This document shows, piece by piece, positions 48,490-62,089 of a DNA stretch of 64,000 bases (positions within the stretch are counted from its first letter, which is position 1; every line of letters begins with the position of its first letter). The stretch is from Pomacea canaliculata (Eukaryota; Mollusca; Gastropoda; Architaenioglossa; Ampullariidae), in assembly GCF_003073045.1 (NCBI RefSeq), contig NC_037598.1, forward strand, positions 14,918,486 through 14,982,485. Direction: 5' to 3'. Below the pieces are notes generated by a model, which was given only the letters and a program-made list of their open reading frames with translations, was not told the DNA's origin and searched no databases. The translations under genes and the position numbers were made by a program.

Positions 48490-50871
48490 CTGTCAAAACC
48501 AAAATTGTTGTAGTTGTTCTAGACTGTAGACCTCCTGCCAGACTCTGGTTTCTTTGACAGTTTGTGATGTTTGTCACCAGCTTGACATTCTCACTTGACC
48601 TCTCACGACTTCTTCACCAAACACTCTCAAAACTGTTTTGTCCTCTTTCACTCTGATTCCCTCTTCAGCAAATCCCGGGTACACGACACGTGGAGCAGAC
48701 TACTTGAAGTTTCGTGAAACAAATGTGGTTGCCAAGCCGATGTGTTATCGACGATGTGAAGGTATGGTGTGCAGCAATCTGGTCAGGACATCAGCAAATG
48801 ATGAAGAGCACCACAAAAAAAGTCGCTAATTTCAGGATCGGTGCTCTCTTGGTTCCCGCGATCAAACAGCATCGATCCTTCGGCAAACAGCAGTTAGGGT
48901 CCTCCTCCTCTCACAGACCTCCCAGGTATCTTTCTAATGAGCTGAACACCTCACCGTGGAGCCCCGGCTTGTTGGATGCTGGTGAGGCTGGCGTCTGGCA
49001 TGAGTGCCGAGCGAGCTCTCGTTACAATTAGCTAACAAACCCTCGCTAACCGTTACTTGCGCCGCCTGCTGCACGTTCTGATGGATTCGGCTTCCTGTAG
49101 CAGCCTCCAAGTTGCTGCTGATCGATTTACTTTTTACTTCCTTCGCTCTTAGAAGCTGGATATAGCGGAACTGATGGAGCTTTTATTTCTCTCTGTCTCT
49201 CTCTCTCTCTCTCGTCTCTCTCTGTCTCTCTCTCTGTCTCTCTCTCTCTCTGTAGACTGGATAGCGTGGGACTGATCTCAAGATGTCGGTGGTTGGGACA
49301 CTGGTGTAGGTAATGCAGACACACAGACGACGTCACCTACACGTCACAGCAATGTCTCACCTGGACGTTCTTCCCGCCCTTGTACTTACTCTCCTACAGA
49401 CGTCATCATAGTCGCGTCACCTGTAAACAAACAAATAATTTGGTGATAAACTCGTAAATCGAGGCTCGTGCGATCATTTGATGGCCGGTCGGTCGGTCGG
49501 TCGTCTGCTTCAGAACTACACGAGAGACCGCTTCATGTTACAGAATATTCCGTTTTACTGTCGAGGGTTGTATTATTGTCGCTGAGTGGAGTGAGTGGCT
49601 GTTTGGGAAGCTGCTTTTTTACCTCCAGATAATTGAGTAGAAGATAAATACATTCATCGTAAAGGAAGAAAAAAAAAGGAATCGGCTTGAATGTGACAAA
49701 AAGGGATTAATCATGAATGCCTGGTCTGCTTTTACTCAGAATAATGAATAGAAATTTGGTTGCAAGGAGTTCACATGCGTGCACACACAACAAATATTCT
49801 CGCATGCAAATCAATAAGCATGTGTACATACAGATATATATACACACACACACTCGCAGTAACACACATACACACATCAATGACTTGCTTCGTTTTTTTA
49901 TTATTTCTAGTTTCTAAGGATGGAGCTGATTGCGGTGGTGATGCAGCAAGGACTACTGACGGCTGCTGCGCCTGTCTGGGCGACTGTGGTTCTTGGCAAT
50001 AAGATGCACAGCAGGACTTGACAAGACACGTGACCCCTCCTGCACTTCCGGAAATTAACTTCTGTAAACAACCATTGTTTATCTCGGCAGTAAATTCAGG
50101 TTCTCTCCCACCACCATCCCACACACGCGCTCTTTGATGCTCTTCTACTAACCTAACTCCCTCCCACGCAGCCTCGTGTGGGACTGCACACACATCCTGT
50201 CCGCTTGTCGGGTCCAAAGGAGAAAAAAGAAACCTCGGTGAAAGCGTTGCACAATCTTTGATAATGAATTTGACTGGTCGATAGCCCCCGGTATAAGCCT
50301 GAGAGGCGGGAGAAAATTACCCAGGGTTCTGTGGGCTGAATCATTAGCTGTGGGCAGCGAGCAGATTTCTGTGTTCACAGACTTGATGGTGTTCACATCA
50401 TTGGGACTACTTCGTCTACGATGACGAGGGTTTAGCGTGTCGGGACCGCTCACAATGATAAGGCTAGGGCACCTAGTAGACCTTTTAGTGTATATTTAGC
50501 TTGCTATTTAGTCTATTAGCTTAAAATATAGTCTCATGTGAAGTCGGTTGACAGGATTTTAAGAATTTTTCTTCAACAACACTGTTAAGGATTTTGTTCA
50601 AGAAGAGGCTTTCTAGTAATTACAATTTCTAGATAGGTTGAACCACAAACTTGTATTACCTATACACACCCGTCCATGAACTATATAAAATATCATCAAA
50701 TGCATTGATTATGTCTATTTTGCGTGTGTGTGCGCGCATGCGTGTCCATGTATACAGAGAGCAGAGTTCACATGCCTACCTACGGTGTGTGATGTTTCTG
50801 TGTTTCCGTTGGCACTCTATAGAGTAATGAGCAATGAGTTTATGACTGTATAAATGTTCTGCATTATTATT

Positions 50872-50878
50872 ATTATTA

Positions 50879-50943
<65 letters not shown>
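50872..50943. repeat. ATT microsatellite
   Basis: About 24 TTA units with one interruption. Confidence 0.95.
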
Positions 50944-50944
<1 letters not shown>

Positions 50945-51089
50945 ATGTTGAGGTAGGCGTGCCAGTACACCGCCGCTGCACTCACTATATTTCTTCTACA
51001 CTTCTACACAGACTGTAACAAAAAGGGAGGCTAACATTGAAATGAAATTCAGAAATTTTAAGGGGATGGGAAAGTAATACTTGTTGGTC

Positions 51090-51300
51090 CCAGTGGTGTC
51101 TGCTTCTGACGACGTGTTCAGACCGAGGCGCCCCCTCGCGAGCCGTGGCATCGCCCGGATTACCAGTCGTGACGAGCAGCGCCGGGCGGTCATGGCGGCT
51201 GAACAAACACCGCCGTGCTGGCTTTTGCGCCAAGTCGCCGGAAGTAATCGATTCGCCATCTTGCTTCACCGTAGAGTTGTCTGCGCCAGCACAGAGATCG
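51090..51300. promoter_or_regulatory. CpG-rich promoter-like patch (YY1/ETS motifs)
   Basis: Locally GC- and CpG-rich, with GTCATGGCGGCTG and GCCATCTTG (the YY1 core in both orientations) and a CGGAAG ETS core. Similar AAGATGGCGGC occurs near 52107. It could be a distal synapsin promoter on the minus strand or the promoter of an unrecognised gene. Confidence 0.35.
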
Positions 51301-54300
51301 CATCAGAGTCAAGTTCCTCCGCGTACACTCATTGCCCCTTTCTTCCCCTCCTTGTCCCACCGGGACATCGTGGATCCTTGAAATGACACGAACCTGACAG
51401 AATGTGTGATTGTATTCATCAAGATTATTAATAAAGCTAATTATCGTATTTACTCCTTTGACCCCTGCTGACATCGATGATAGTGCTTGTCCATGATCAC
51501 CGTCATTCCAGTTCTTGTTCTTCCAGAAAAAAATTTGTTAGCTTGCTTGTCTGCTGAGTAGTGGACTTTTTTTAATATTTGATAGCTTACAAGAATATCT
51601 TTGAATATCTTTGTCTAAAAAAAATCTTTAGTGAGATTTTAATTTATGAAAAAGCTATAAACGCATATTTGTGTGAAATAGCAACATTATCTTTATTTCA
51701 TGCAATGAGTGACACGCTAACACTATGATAATCAACATTTTTTGACATTTTAACTCCTATTCCACTCGTCACATTTTGAAGGAATCGTTTCTCGGTCTGT
51801 TATTGTTAAATGAGAAATACACGAAGCACATTACTGCAAGGAAAGTTTTAAGAAAAAACTTTAAAATAATGTAGATAATGAATCGAGGAATGTGAGAGTG
51901 TCGTGAAGAGGACAACATGTCGATAGCTGTAATAGAATGAGAACAAAATGGGACAGAAGATACAAGAATGTAGGAAATGGAAAAGAACTTAGAAAAGACA
52001 ATAGAGGAGTTGGAGAGAAAGAAAAAGAGAAGATGAGAAGTGTGAGGAAGGGGGACGAGAGGAGGGATGCCAATGACCAGCTCATCGTTAGGTAGCTATC
52101 CCTTCAAGATGGCGGCTGCATGACATGAAAGGTCTTCATTTGGCTAAGAAATAACCATTTCAAAAGTGGCTCCAGAATCGAACAGTGAAATTACTAGGCA
52201 CAAAAAAATAATAAAAATAAATAAATGAACACACTTGCATAGAATCCTCCACAAGGAGATAAAAATTGCTCCTAATCTGTCCTGACTCCATCAAATGGAA
52301 ACTCTCAGAAGGCTTCACCCAAAGAGCATATGTCTCTTTTGAAAAGACGTGAATCCTTTTTTAAAATCTGTAGCTACCAAAACCGCTGTCTCCCAGCAAC
52401 TGCTGCAGTTTATTTTTATGCCGGTAGTTCAAATGGCGATCTTTCAATTAAAGAACACAGTTGTGCAGTGCAGTGGCCTAGGAGTATGAAAGGTGAGTGG
52501 TTCACTGTTTAGGGACACGACGAGGACAAGGCAGAGCCCAGTCCTATCCTTCCACCATCTTTACCTACTTCAACAACAGCCATGTGGACATGTGGTGAGT
52601 TCATCCTGAGGACCTGGCAACAATGTCCTTCTGCTCCACAGCGTGGTAAGCGACAACTTGTCGATGGATTACAGACAAAGTGGCTCGCCCACAATACCGT
52701 AAAGCAAGATAATAATTCTTATAACACAATTTTCTGCAAGAAAAACCTGTTTTCCAGGTCTTCAGATGCATTACAGTGTATTTTCCAGTTTCTTTGGTGC
52801 TGTTAGACCTTAATGATGTCAGTGATGATAGAGACAAGGACTCCATCTCATGTGTGGGAACAGATCATTCACCACCCGGTGCACTGATTAAGCTACTCAC
52901 TCGACTTTTCAGGGTTTTTCCTTTACACAGGGAATTTGAGACCTACGGTTGTCATTATTTTGATCTTTGCTAAGGAACAATCCAAGCTGCTTAGAGCACA
53001 GAAGTCGAGACAAATAAAATTGTTGTCGTGCAAATTAAGGTAGAGTTGATTCCGTTAGTTTTAATGCATCCTTTGCCAGTCATCCATTAGAAAAGCATTT
53101 CTTATAAAATATTTGTACAATATAGAAAATCGTATAATCTTCACTAAAAGATGAGCAGCAAAGCAAAAGTACGACATTTAAATTAACCAACTTGATTAGA
53201 TTCTCTTCAAAAATTTCTACCTCTGTCTCCAAGACCTTGTGAAACGTAAATAGTTTTACAAACTGGAGAGAGAGAGAAGGTTGACAATTTTTTCACTTCT
53301 ATCATTTCCCGCTTCTCAATATCAGTCTTCTTTCCTTCCTTTCACTCGACGAAATGAAACTTCTACAAACCGTTTAATCACAAACAAATCCGAATGTGAA
53401 ATCTTAAATGACAATTTTCACTTGTTGCCAGGAAACGGATCCTGAAATTAAGCTTAAATTTGCTGGTATTTTAATAAAACTTTTCTCTGCCACTACTTTC
53501 TCACAACAATGTGTTGTGACTATTAGTAAATTATTGTATTTATTGGCGTAAAGATCACGTGCTTAAACTAAATTCTAATGTTGAAGGTAACACCTAGTCC
53601 AAAAGTTGAGAGTTCACGAGGACAAGAGAGTCGACCTCTGTAACCTTTTGATACCACCGAACCTCTTTCTCAAGGCCCAGGTCAGAACTACGACTGTTAA
53701 AGGCTTAAAAACTGAGAAAAGTTCACTCGCTGTGAAATATAATATCTAGGACAGAACAACAACAGACTCTTTGTACTCAGCCTTCAATTGTCTTATATCT
53801 GCGAAAACCAGAGGATCTGTATCTTCTTAGTCTTTTTTTTCTTTAATTTCCTTTTCCAAATCGATTGACTTTTTTTCCCTCAAAGAATCCACCCGGAAGT
53901 GCCCACGGTGCCCATTACATCTCATTAATGTCCCACGGGAAAATTGTCGTCGTTGCCGTTTGATTTTGAGGCATCGTCGGCTGGGTGAGCACAGTTCGTC
54001 TCGCTCGTTGGATCAGTCCTGCCTCCCTCCTCTGCAGTAACAGCAGCAGCAGCAGCAGCACTTCATCAAGTCAGCGTGCTGCCAGCAAGCAGTGTAACGT
54101 GAGGCAGCCACGACACCGTGCTGCAAGCCAGGCGGTGATTATCAGAAGGCCACCAGGTCTTTTACATCCGGGACGTTGGACATAAACTGCCGGTTTCCGT
54201 CATGTTGCAACGATCGTTTACGGAGTGTCGTGGCGGTGATAGGCAGTGGTGGTGGTCGTTCTTTTAGAAATGTCTTTTGTTGTTGTGCTTACTCAGCAGT

Positions 54301-54589
54301 TGCATGACTTCAACTGTATCAAGTGTTTGTCCGAATTCTCCTCAATTATTTTATGTATTCACCAAACTGTTATCTAATCTGTCTTTAGTACTACTTTGCA
54401 TCGTTTTAACTGTACATGTATGTAGTACAAGGGAGAATATACTCGTTTACTAGTCCAGCCATCCGTAAACTAAATTTTAAAAAAATTCAAAGGTTTTTAT
54501 AGAAGGTTTTTTGAAGGTACAGAGAACTGAAAGTGGTTTACTGTGTCAAATGCGCGGCCTTTGGGAACCTAACTCCCTCTCCTTCCACT

Positions 54590-54720
54590 GCATTTTTGCT
54601 TTCACTGATAAATGTGTGAAGATGGCAGTGGGTTTTCAGTGACAGGCCCAGGGGAACATCGAACCGTCCACCTTTCAAAGTCGAGATATTATTGACTGCG
54701 CCGCCCCACTGCATCCCTAA
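54590..54720 (-). repeat. tRNA-derived SINE-like element
   Basis: The minus strand reads GGCGGCGCAGTCAATAATAT, then GGTTCGATGTTCCCC (B box), then CTGGGCCTGTCACTGAAAAC, the last part resembling the element near 40.3 kb. Confidence 0.45.
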
Positions 54721-55901
54721 ACACAGTTTTCCATCAAGAAAATTGTAATTTTTCTAACAACCCGACCTTAATGGCCTTAGAGAGCAATTGACCCCTTGAG
54801 CCTAAACTATACATTGTTTTCTTTTCTGAACACCATCTTTTATGCTGGCGGGTTATAAAAATTCACAAGAAATTGTGGTTGTGGAAGAGTAAAGAAAGTG
54901 AAAGGACTGAAAAAAAGGATGAAAAAAAAAAACAGTAGACGAAAAAAATCAGTCTAATACATCTTGCTTGGCCAGTCTGCCAGTTATGGCCTGTGAATGA
55001 TGCAAGGTGACACAGGAATAATTTCCCTGGCGGAGGCTGGCATTTCTGACTAAAAGGATGCACAAGAACGAGTCCGACTGCTCGCTTCTTTCAAATTATT
55101 CTCGCAATTTATTGTCGCCCTGTGTGGTATGACTCCCGGCTAATTGCAGTTCTCTCTCCAATCAACAAATTATATCTATTAAAAAAAAATTTCTCACTCG
55201 GTCGTTCGGGGAAGGGGAAAAAATAGCCTCCGTACTTGCTAAAGGCCATCGGTTGATTTGTTTAATTTTTTTTTTTTGTGAGTTATTTTCGGTGAGGTTA
55301 ATAAAGTGAGCTAACGGTTGCTTAACTTCGTGTTTCGCAAGGTGGAAAATAGCTTCTTGGCTTCTTTCTTACGAAAGGTTGAGTGTCCAAGTGACTGGAC
55401 AAAATAGTTTGTCCCCATATCCACATAAAACATGATGTGGTGGGAGAGTTGGGTGGGAGTGGCTGAAGGACTGTCACAATCACGGATACTCATTGATGGA
55501 TGACTGTCTGCGCGCAAGGGCACGGCCACATCCTTTTGTTCTTCGCAGTAGTGACTGTGCAAAAGTTAAATTTTAAATCCAAAATTGGTTTTCAAATTTA
55601 AAAAAAAAACAACTTAGAAAATCATAGAAGACAGTCGACCTGCATTTCAAAGCCAGAATTTAATCAGTTCGACAGGATTTCAATTGTAAAGATGTCCGAA
55701 AGGCCGTGGGCTAACAAAAGCGACAGAAGTGGTTGTTGCTGGTCATGTGACCAGAGTCGGTAGTCCATTAGAAGTGTCGTTGGTGGTTGTAAAAGTGTGG
55801 CGTTGATGCATCGACAACGACGTGCGTGCGCACACTACTTCCTGTCTCATAACCAAAGTTGATGTCGGTGACATTTTTTCCAGCTTTGAAGCAGCTCTGC
55901 C

Positions 55902-55947
<46 letters not shown>

Positions 55948-58881
55948 CGAAAAGTGAGGTCTTTATCTGAAAAGAATCTGCGCAAGGAAACAAAAATGGC
56001 GTTAATGCCTTACCAGATCTCATTTGCCACTTTTTTTTAATTGTTGTCTCTCGACTCGATTTAACGGCGTTATGTTAGTAAAGGCGAAGAAGTCGCACCG
56101 AGACCTTTGTAGGACATAAAACATCCTGCTTCACAACGAGGCTCATTACGGGTGGAGAGGGGAGACCACGCGTGATGCTTAATGGCGCAGACGACAGGCG
56201 ACAGGCTCACCACTAACACAGACAACACTGCCAGACGCTGGGGAAGACCACAGCGATGAACCTTAATGGTTGTTGACGGTGGCGCTGATGGAGGTGGTGG
56301 TAGAGGTTGCTGTTGTGGTGGTGGAGACAACTGTTGTGGGTGTAGTGCTACTATTGGTGTAGTACTGTCGCCGATCTGTATTCAATCGCTTTTTACCGTT
56401 TGTCAGAACTAATGTCAACTGTCATCAGAGGTGAACTGGACTCAGGTCATCTGTGACCACCTGCAGTTTGAATTGGTTGAAATAAATATTGGTCCAGGTG
56501 AAAAGCATGCTACTGGCGTGATAAGCAAAATTATATCAACAGGACACTTTAATAAAAGACAAAGCTCCAATACCCAACCAGAATCAAGTGGATAGGTTCA
56601 AATTTTCTGCTAGGGATTTTTTACTCCCGAAATGGCCACGTGACTTACCTGGCACTACACAATGTCTAACCCTGTCCTCGCACCAACACAGTAAAAAGTG
56701 ATCGCAGACTTCTCGTTAGCTGCGCGATTATCGCGATGTTTTGCGAGAACAAGTTCTTTTGAATTATTACAGGTTAAATTTGAAAATGCTCTGTCTCTAA
56801 TTAGCCTCATTGATTTACATTTTGCCCTGCAGGCAACATGATCAGTAATTCCCTAAAAAAATAGTTCCCTGCCGACTCTCTTTCTTCTCACGTGAGTCCT
56901 GCTGTTTGTGACGGTTTTACTGCATTTATTTCTTTTTATTTTGTTTTGTTAAATAGATAAGTGGCGTTGAACAAAATCATTTTGAGAAGAGAAGGGAATA
57001 ATATTCACTCAGGCTTTTAGAAAAGAAGTATCTTGCACTGAGGTCTACCTGATTATTAGACAAAAAAATGCACCATACTAGTTCTTTAACAAATTTTTGT
57101 AGGAACACTCTGTACGTGTGTGCCTGTGAGTGTGTGAGTGCGTGTATGTGTGCGTGCGAGCGTGCAATGTATCATTCAGAGACCACCTCTGTAGCAGGCA
57201 AGGTACACCCAGCATTTCGTCTAAAAATGTCAAATAAATCAGATAAACGGTTTATTTCTCATTTAACGCCGAGAACGTCGATCATCTAGTTAACGAGGTC
57301 TGAGCTTGCAGACTGCACAGAGGAGGTCACGTGGCGGGCCCGTGGACACAGGACAGAAGACACAAATAGGGAAGAACAAAGAAAGGGACAGAATCTGGCT
57401 TAGTTGCCTCCCCTTCTGGGTATCAATGTGACGGCACGAACATTGTTCAAAATCTGAGGGACAAGGAGGGAGCGTTCATCACGGGGTAGACAAGACACAT
57501 GAGATTGCATGACAGAGCAGACACGATTTTTCTCGTCGACTGCCAACGGGCAATATTGGCCGTTTGTCCGATTCTGGAGAATTATTCATATGTGACTTTC
57601 ACCCTAAGCCGAGGGTAAACCACTTCCAGTTTGATGTCAGATGTTGATACGTGTAGCGTTCTTTGACCTTCGACCTTACAGTCTGTCCCAAAAGGCATCC
57701 ACTGTGTTTTCATTTTAAACTTTTTTCAGCTATTGTCTAGCAGTCAGTAAACTTTTTCCACTATCGGCAGTTTAACAAAGCGTTAACCATAATTCAGACA
57801 GTTACCAGTGTTTCGTGCCACCGGCCCCATGATGTCTATTTGTCATTTTCCCAGCAATAGGTCAAAAAGCTGCATGGGAGACTCATAATTCTCTCACGTG
57901 GCAAATTAACTTCCGACGGCTCACGCTCACAGCTCAAGTAACTCATCTATAAATCACTTGCACAAAAGTGTTAATAACCACACTGTGCACGCCATCTTGT
58001 CGGTCTCTACCAACAGCAACAATACTCGTGGCAATGTAATATTTATACTACCAGTGTTACAATAGCCACTACTATTCTTTAACTCAATGTTTTATAAACA
58101 GGTCATCATCATCCAATGGCCGCCTCCCTGGTTTGTCCACACCACTACACCGTTGGTCCTATGGCTGCCATCGGCTGATTCTGCTTAATAGCAACCAGCG
58201 CCGCCATCTAATCGCCTTTTGCTTGGGCAGGGAGTCGTCCTTCCTGCTTTTATATTAGCATTATTAAATTCTTGCTATTGATTTCTCCCCCTCCTCCCCA
58301 TTTTTCGCATGTTGGAACCAGGTGCTTCCAGAGGCGAAGTGCGCATTGCACTAATGCATGCGATGGTTAGCAACCGATGGCTGGAGCTGTCGTGCTGGAT
58401 CCATCCTCTGGCCATCAGCGGCAGGCGTGCAATTACCTTGACGGAGTCCCACCAACCACCTGGAGCTGGAGAGTCAGGCAGACACATGGCAGCGCCCTCC
58501 AGCCACCTCCAGCAAGAAGATTTGTTCAAAAAACAAACCTCACAAACCCGATGAATTAATCACGATGGTGTCAGAATCCGTGAAAGTTAGACGAAAATGG
58601 ATGTTTGAGTGCCCCAGAAAAAATAAGCAGTTAGTTATGTGATATTTGTGTGTTCGGGTGTGTACTGTCTGTGCAACCTCACACACACACACAAAATAAT
58701 AACTTGCTTGAATCAGCATTTTTCATGACATCAGGAAACAAGAATATAGTGTTCTCTTCTTCCCTCCCCCTCTCTATCTGTGATCTGTTGTCTGTGTGTC
58801 TGTGTGTCCGTGCGTCCGTGTGTCTGTGTGTGTGTCTGTGTGTCTGTCTGTGTGTGTGTGTCCGTGAGTTTGTCAGCGCGT

Positions 58882-59200
58882 TCACACGTCGATGCGCACG
58901 CAGTCCTGATAGTCTCGTGCCAGTCTGAACATTTCCAAATGCACGGCACCCTCGACTCGCACCGGTCTGCCAACTCTTCCATCTTCTAAATGACCGGTGA
59001 TCGATACCCGGGGTTCCGCGTTCAAGGGCACTTGACTGTTTGCGATAAACTGAACCGTTGGGAGGCCATAAGTTGTGCCGCTGCCTCCCTGAATCCTGCT
59101 CACCACGAGACTCCACACTCGCTGGGTGACGAGTAGGAGGTTGTGGGAGGGAACACAGATCGGGATGCTCGCATTTACACAATCAAGCCAAATGGTCTCT
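58882..59200 (-). CDS. Candidate terminal exon of an unidentified gene
   Basis: A 105-codon open frame follows a good acceptor (TATTTTCTTAG) and ends at TGA 58882-58884. Composition looks coding: varied residues, no low complexity, with segments such as RETIWLDCVNASIPVCV, VTQRVWSLVVSRIQGGSG and RDYQDCVRIDV. I do not recognise the family and found no convincing upstream exon at 59.2-64 kb. The neighbouring TG/TC tract lies just beyond the stop. It may be a mobile-element or decayed gene fragment. Confidence 0.35.
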
Positions 59201-60723
59201 CTAAGAAAATAAGAGGCCGACTTTTCTCAGCCGCAAGAACGGACAGAACGGAAGGGCTTCTTTAATCCTTGGACACAAGGGAAAGAATGGGGATGGCTGG
59301 CAGCAAAGAATGCACGATGTATGGGCTTGTGTCTCCTCTCGTGGGAGGACGCCATCACAAAAGCATTGCTTGGCTTCTTTGAAGAATTCGCCGTGGGAAT
59401 GAACGCATCTTTAACCACTAGAGTGCATGGACTGATCACTCTGTGGCATCTGTAATCGATGGGAGCATGCATTGGCAGAAAATTTGCCCTTTGACCTGCG
59501 TGAAGTGGGATGTGATGTTGCGTGAAGGAGAGAATGAATGTTTGCTGTGTTTACCCAGATGGACGGATGGGGAAAACAACGAGAAAGTCGTGGACGAATT
59601 TTTTTTAAAAAAAATTTCTTCCCCACAATGTACATGAGTGAACAGTTTTGATCCCTTTAATGTGTTTGAGACCTGGATCATGCCAGCCGATCGACCCTCC
59701 CCGGGATATCGGGGTACAGGACTGACAATGAATCATGGGAAGGACCACAGACAGACACACGTATTAAACTCTTTTCATTGGAAGCCGGCTCCAACATTCC
59801 CGGACTGGAGCCAAAAATGACTTGGCACGAAAATGTACATGGTCGGAGTCATTCTTTGAGCATGAGACCTACAGCTATGGACTGACGGCTGGTCAAGCTC
59901 AATAAAAACCACCAGAAGTCATTACTTACTGCGAATACCCCGGTGCCATATGGTCCGAGGCACGCTGTAACCTCGTGAGTAAGTGTGTGTCCGTAACGGA
60001 AGCTCTGACATGGTGAGACGGGTACAAACCTTACAATGTCAATACAAATTTACAAACCAAAGAATCTCTTTCAAGACAAACGTGTACAAACCGCAGAAAG
60101 CCAGACGGGGCTTGGAACCACCGCCCGCGATCAGCACGGCCTGAGGACCAGGAAATCAAAGTGCCGAGATCGATCTCGCATCCAGAAACAAACGCCCCAC
60201 ACGACATTTCTGGACATTTCGCTGAATTACTGTTCCCACCCCACCCACCACTCATCCCCCGACGGGGAGCTGGATGTCACGTGAGCGACTCTGCACAGTC
60301 AGACGCGTTTCTCAGTCAATGAGAAGGACCAGCCCCGTTACTGAGCAGTTCACAGCTCGCCTCTACTTCACCTGAAATCCCCGCAGAACTGACAGATGTA
60401 AACATTAGGTCAGTAGAACGAAGACTGTGACAAATATCAGCATGTGACAGATTATGCCAACGTTGGACGAGTATGGAAGAAAACACTAGGAATCAGGGTA
60501 GGGAAACTCCAGTCTTTGAGTGGTAATCATGAGCTTAAGGCCCTAATCGTGAACAGAAATATCTGTATCTCATCTCCACTAAATATTTACAGCCCTGCCT
60601 AGCCTTCTATATGTATTTATAACTACGGACACAAGACGAGAACTAGTCCTTAGCTAAGCCTGAGGTAAGACTACCTCTGCTTCATGACTATGTCCCCAGG
60701 AAGGGGATTCCCCAGACAACTCC

Positions 60724-61107
60724 ATGAAAGACCCAACCTCGGCATCACGTGACTCAGTACACAGAAAGACCGCCGGCAAAATGGTCTCAGCTGCTGAGGA
60801 ATTTAAGAAGCTGAAAGCAAGAAGGTTGGAAAGACAGAGGAAATCGGCTACCAGACATGTAAACTTAGTACGGTTGAACCGGGAGTTTAAAAGTTTAAAA
60901 ATACCTCCCACCATCACCTCAGAAAACCGAAGCAGTCCATTAGGACGAACCCCGGCTGTGATTAGCGTTAACGAGATCGATTGGGAAGTAATCGATACAA
61001 CATGTCTCTGTGTGGTCGACCGGAGTCTGGCCTTTCCTGTTGAGGGGAATATCAGGTTACAAGAGGGCTGTCGAGACAGACGTGGACATGGGGAAATGTC
61101 ATCTTAA
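60724..61107 (+). CDS. Candidate 127-aa ORF, basic and possibly helical
   Basis: Starts at ATG 60724 and ends at TAA 61105-61107. The N-terminal half is highly charged (AAEEFKKLKARRLERQRK) and could form a basic helix; the middle contains a plausible hydrophobic/acidic segment (VISVNEIDWEVID). No family recognised. Without a known homologue or splice context, chance is possible. Confidence 0.25.
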   Translation: MKDPTSASRDSVHRKTAGKMVSAAEEFKKLKARRLERQRKSATRHVNLVRLNREFKSLKIPPTITSENRSSPLGRTPAVISVNEIDWEVIDTTCLCVVDRSLAFPVEGNIRLQEGCRDRRGHGEMSS

Positions 61108-61644
61108 GGGAACGTGAACGACAAGAGCCTGGGGGAGGGAAAGGTAACCAAGTTGAATAAACTCTGCCTCCTGTGTTGTTTAAAGTATATAGTCAGGAAA
61201 ATGATCTCTTGTGGGAGATAAGGTGAAACAAAAACATGATCTTGACACAGGACCGAGTCATCGTGACATCGTGACAAATATCGTGGAGGTTATTCCACCA
61301 ACACAGTTACCAGACTCGCATGTATCTATCCTTGATCTTTCACAGGTAAGTTAAAGGCAGGAATGAATGAATTAATGAACAATTTTCTTTATTCTTTCTC
61401 TGCTTAAAGCTTTTTCGAACTTACATTTGCTCTGTCACGCACGCACGCACGCACACACTCACTCACAGACGGAGGAGAAATAATAGTAAGTCTTTATACC
61501 CGTCCATCATCTTTTGTCCGTTGTGCGTGGGTGCAAGTGCCAGACATCTTAACACGTTATTGCATAATGTGTGTGTGTGTGTTTGCGTGCACGTCTGTTC
61601 TCTCTACCGCTCACACGCTCACCACACACACACAGCCTCCCTGC

Positions 61645-61900
61645 AGACAGCGGATAGTCGAGCGATTAAATAATCAACGCCTCGATTCGATACCCGAGTA
61701 GCGCAGCAAACTTCTCCCAGCTAAACCAACTGTCAGGAATGGGTTCCTGACTCCACAGAGAGTTAGGGAAGGTAAGATCGCGGGAGGGATGGGCACCGCC
61801 GTCACATAAAAAAAAATCTGGCCGTTGAGTAAAGTGAGGTCTCTAACACCTCACTCTCAGACGACCGAAAGGTTAGGAAACGACCTTCACCTCTTTTTCA
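61645..61900 (+). repeat. tRNA-derived SINE-like element
   Basis: GCGGATAGTCGAGCG (A-box-like) and CTCGATTCGATACCC (B-box-like) are spaced as in a tRNA head and followed by a body with an A-rich patch. The B-box region resembles AGATCGATACCCGAG near 39650. Confidence 0.45.
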
Positions 61901-62089
61901 GAAAAAAAAAAAAATCAGGCCGGGAAATCTCACATTTTTCCCCTGGGCAGTATGGACGAATCTTGTCTTCTGTCAAGTTCCTCTAGAAATATTCAGAATT
62001 GAACTCAAATGAGTGCTTCTGACATTGCCCCCAGGTCACATTTCCCGGTGAACCAATCTGACATCTCTTGCATGGATGAGTCTGACATT

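Larger units (their letters stand above)
48500..58880. other. Region upstream of synapsin
   Basis: No gene recognised with confidence. It should contain the synapsin promoter and one or more 5' UTR exons. Contents include a CT repeat (49190-49252), an ATT repeat (50872-50943), a promoter-like patch (51090-51300), an AAGATGGCGGC motif near 52107, a CAG repeat (54040-54060), a poly-A run (55904-55943), a SINE-like element near 54.7 kb and TG/TC low complexity (58777-58867). Confidence 0.45.

Noticed and set aside
56070..56330. Minus-strand frame with a proline-rich start and a hydrophobic segment
   Set aside because: The proline-rich part comes from a trinucleotide-type patch and the hydrophobic part lacks any partner motif or promoter.
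58679..59182. A 167-codon minus-strand frame
   Set aside because: It overlaps the more protein-like frame at 58882-59200 in another phase and its end is TG/CA repeat translation.
60031..60255. Possible tRNA or SINE head on the minus strand (GGTTCCAAGCC)
   Set aside because: The B-box match is poor and no A box or shared body was found.
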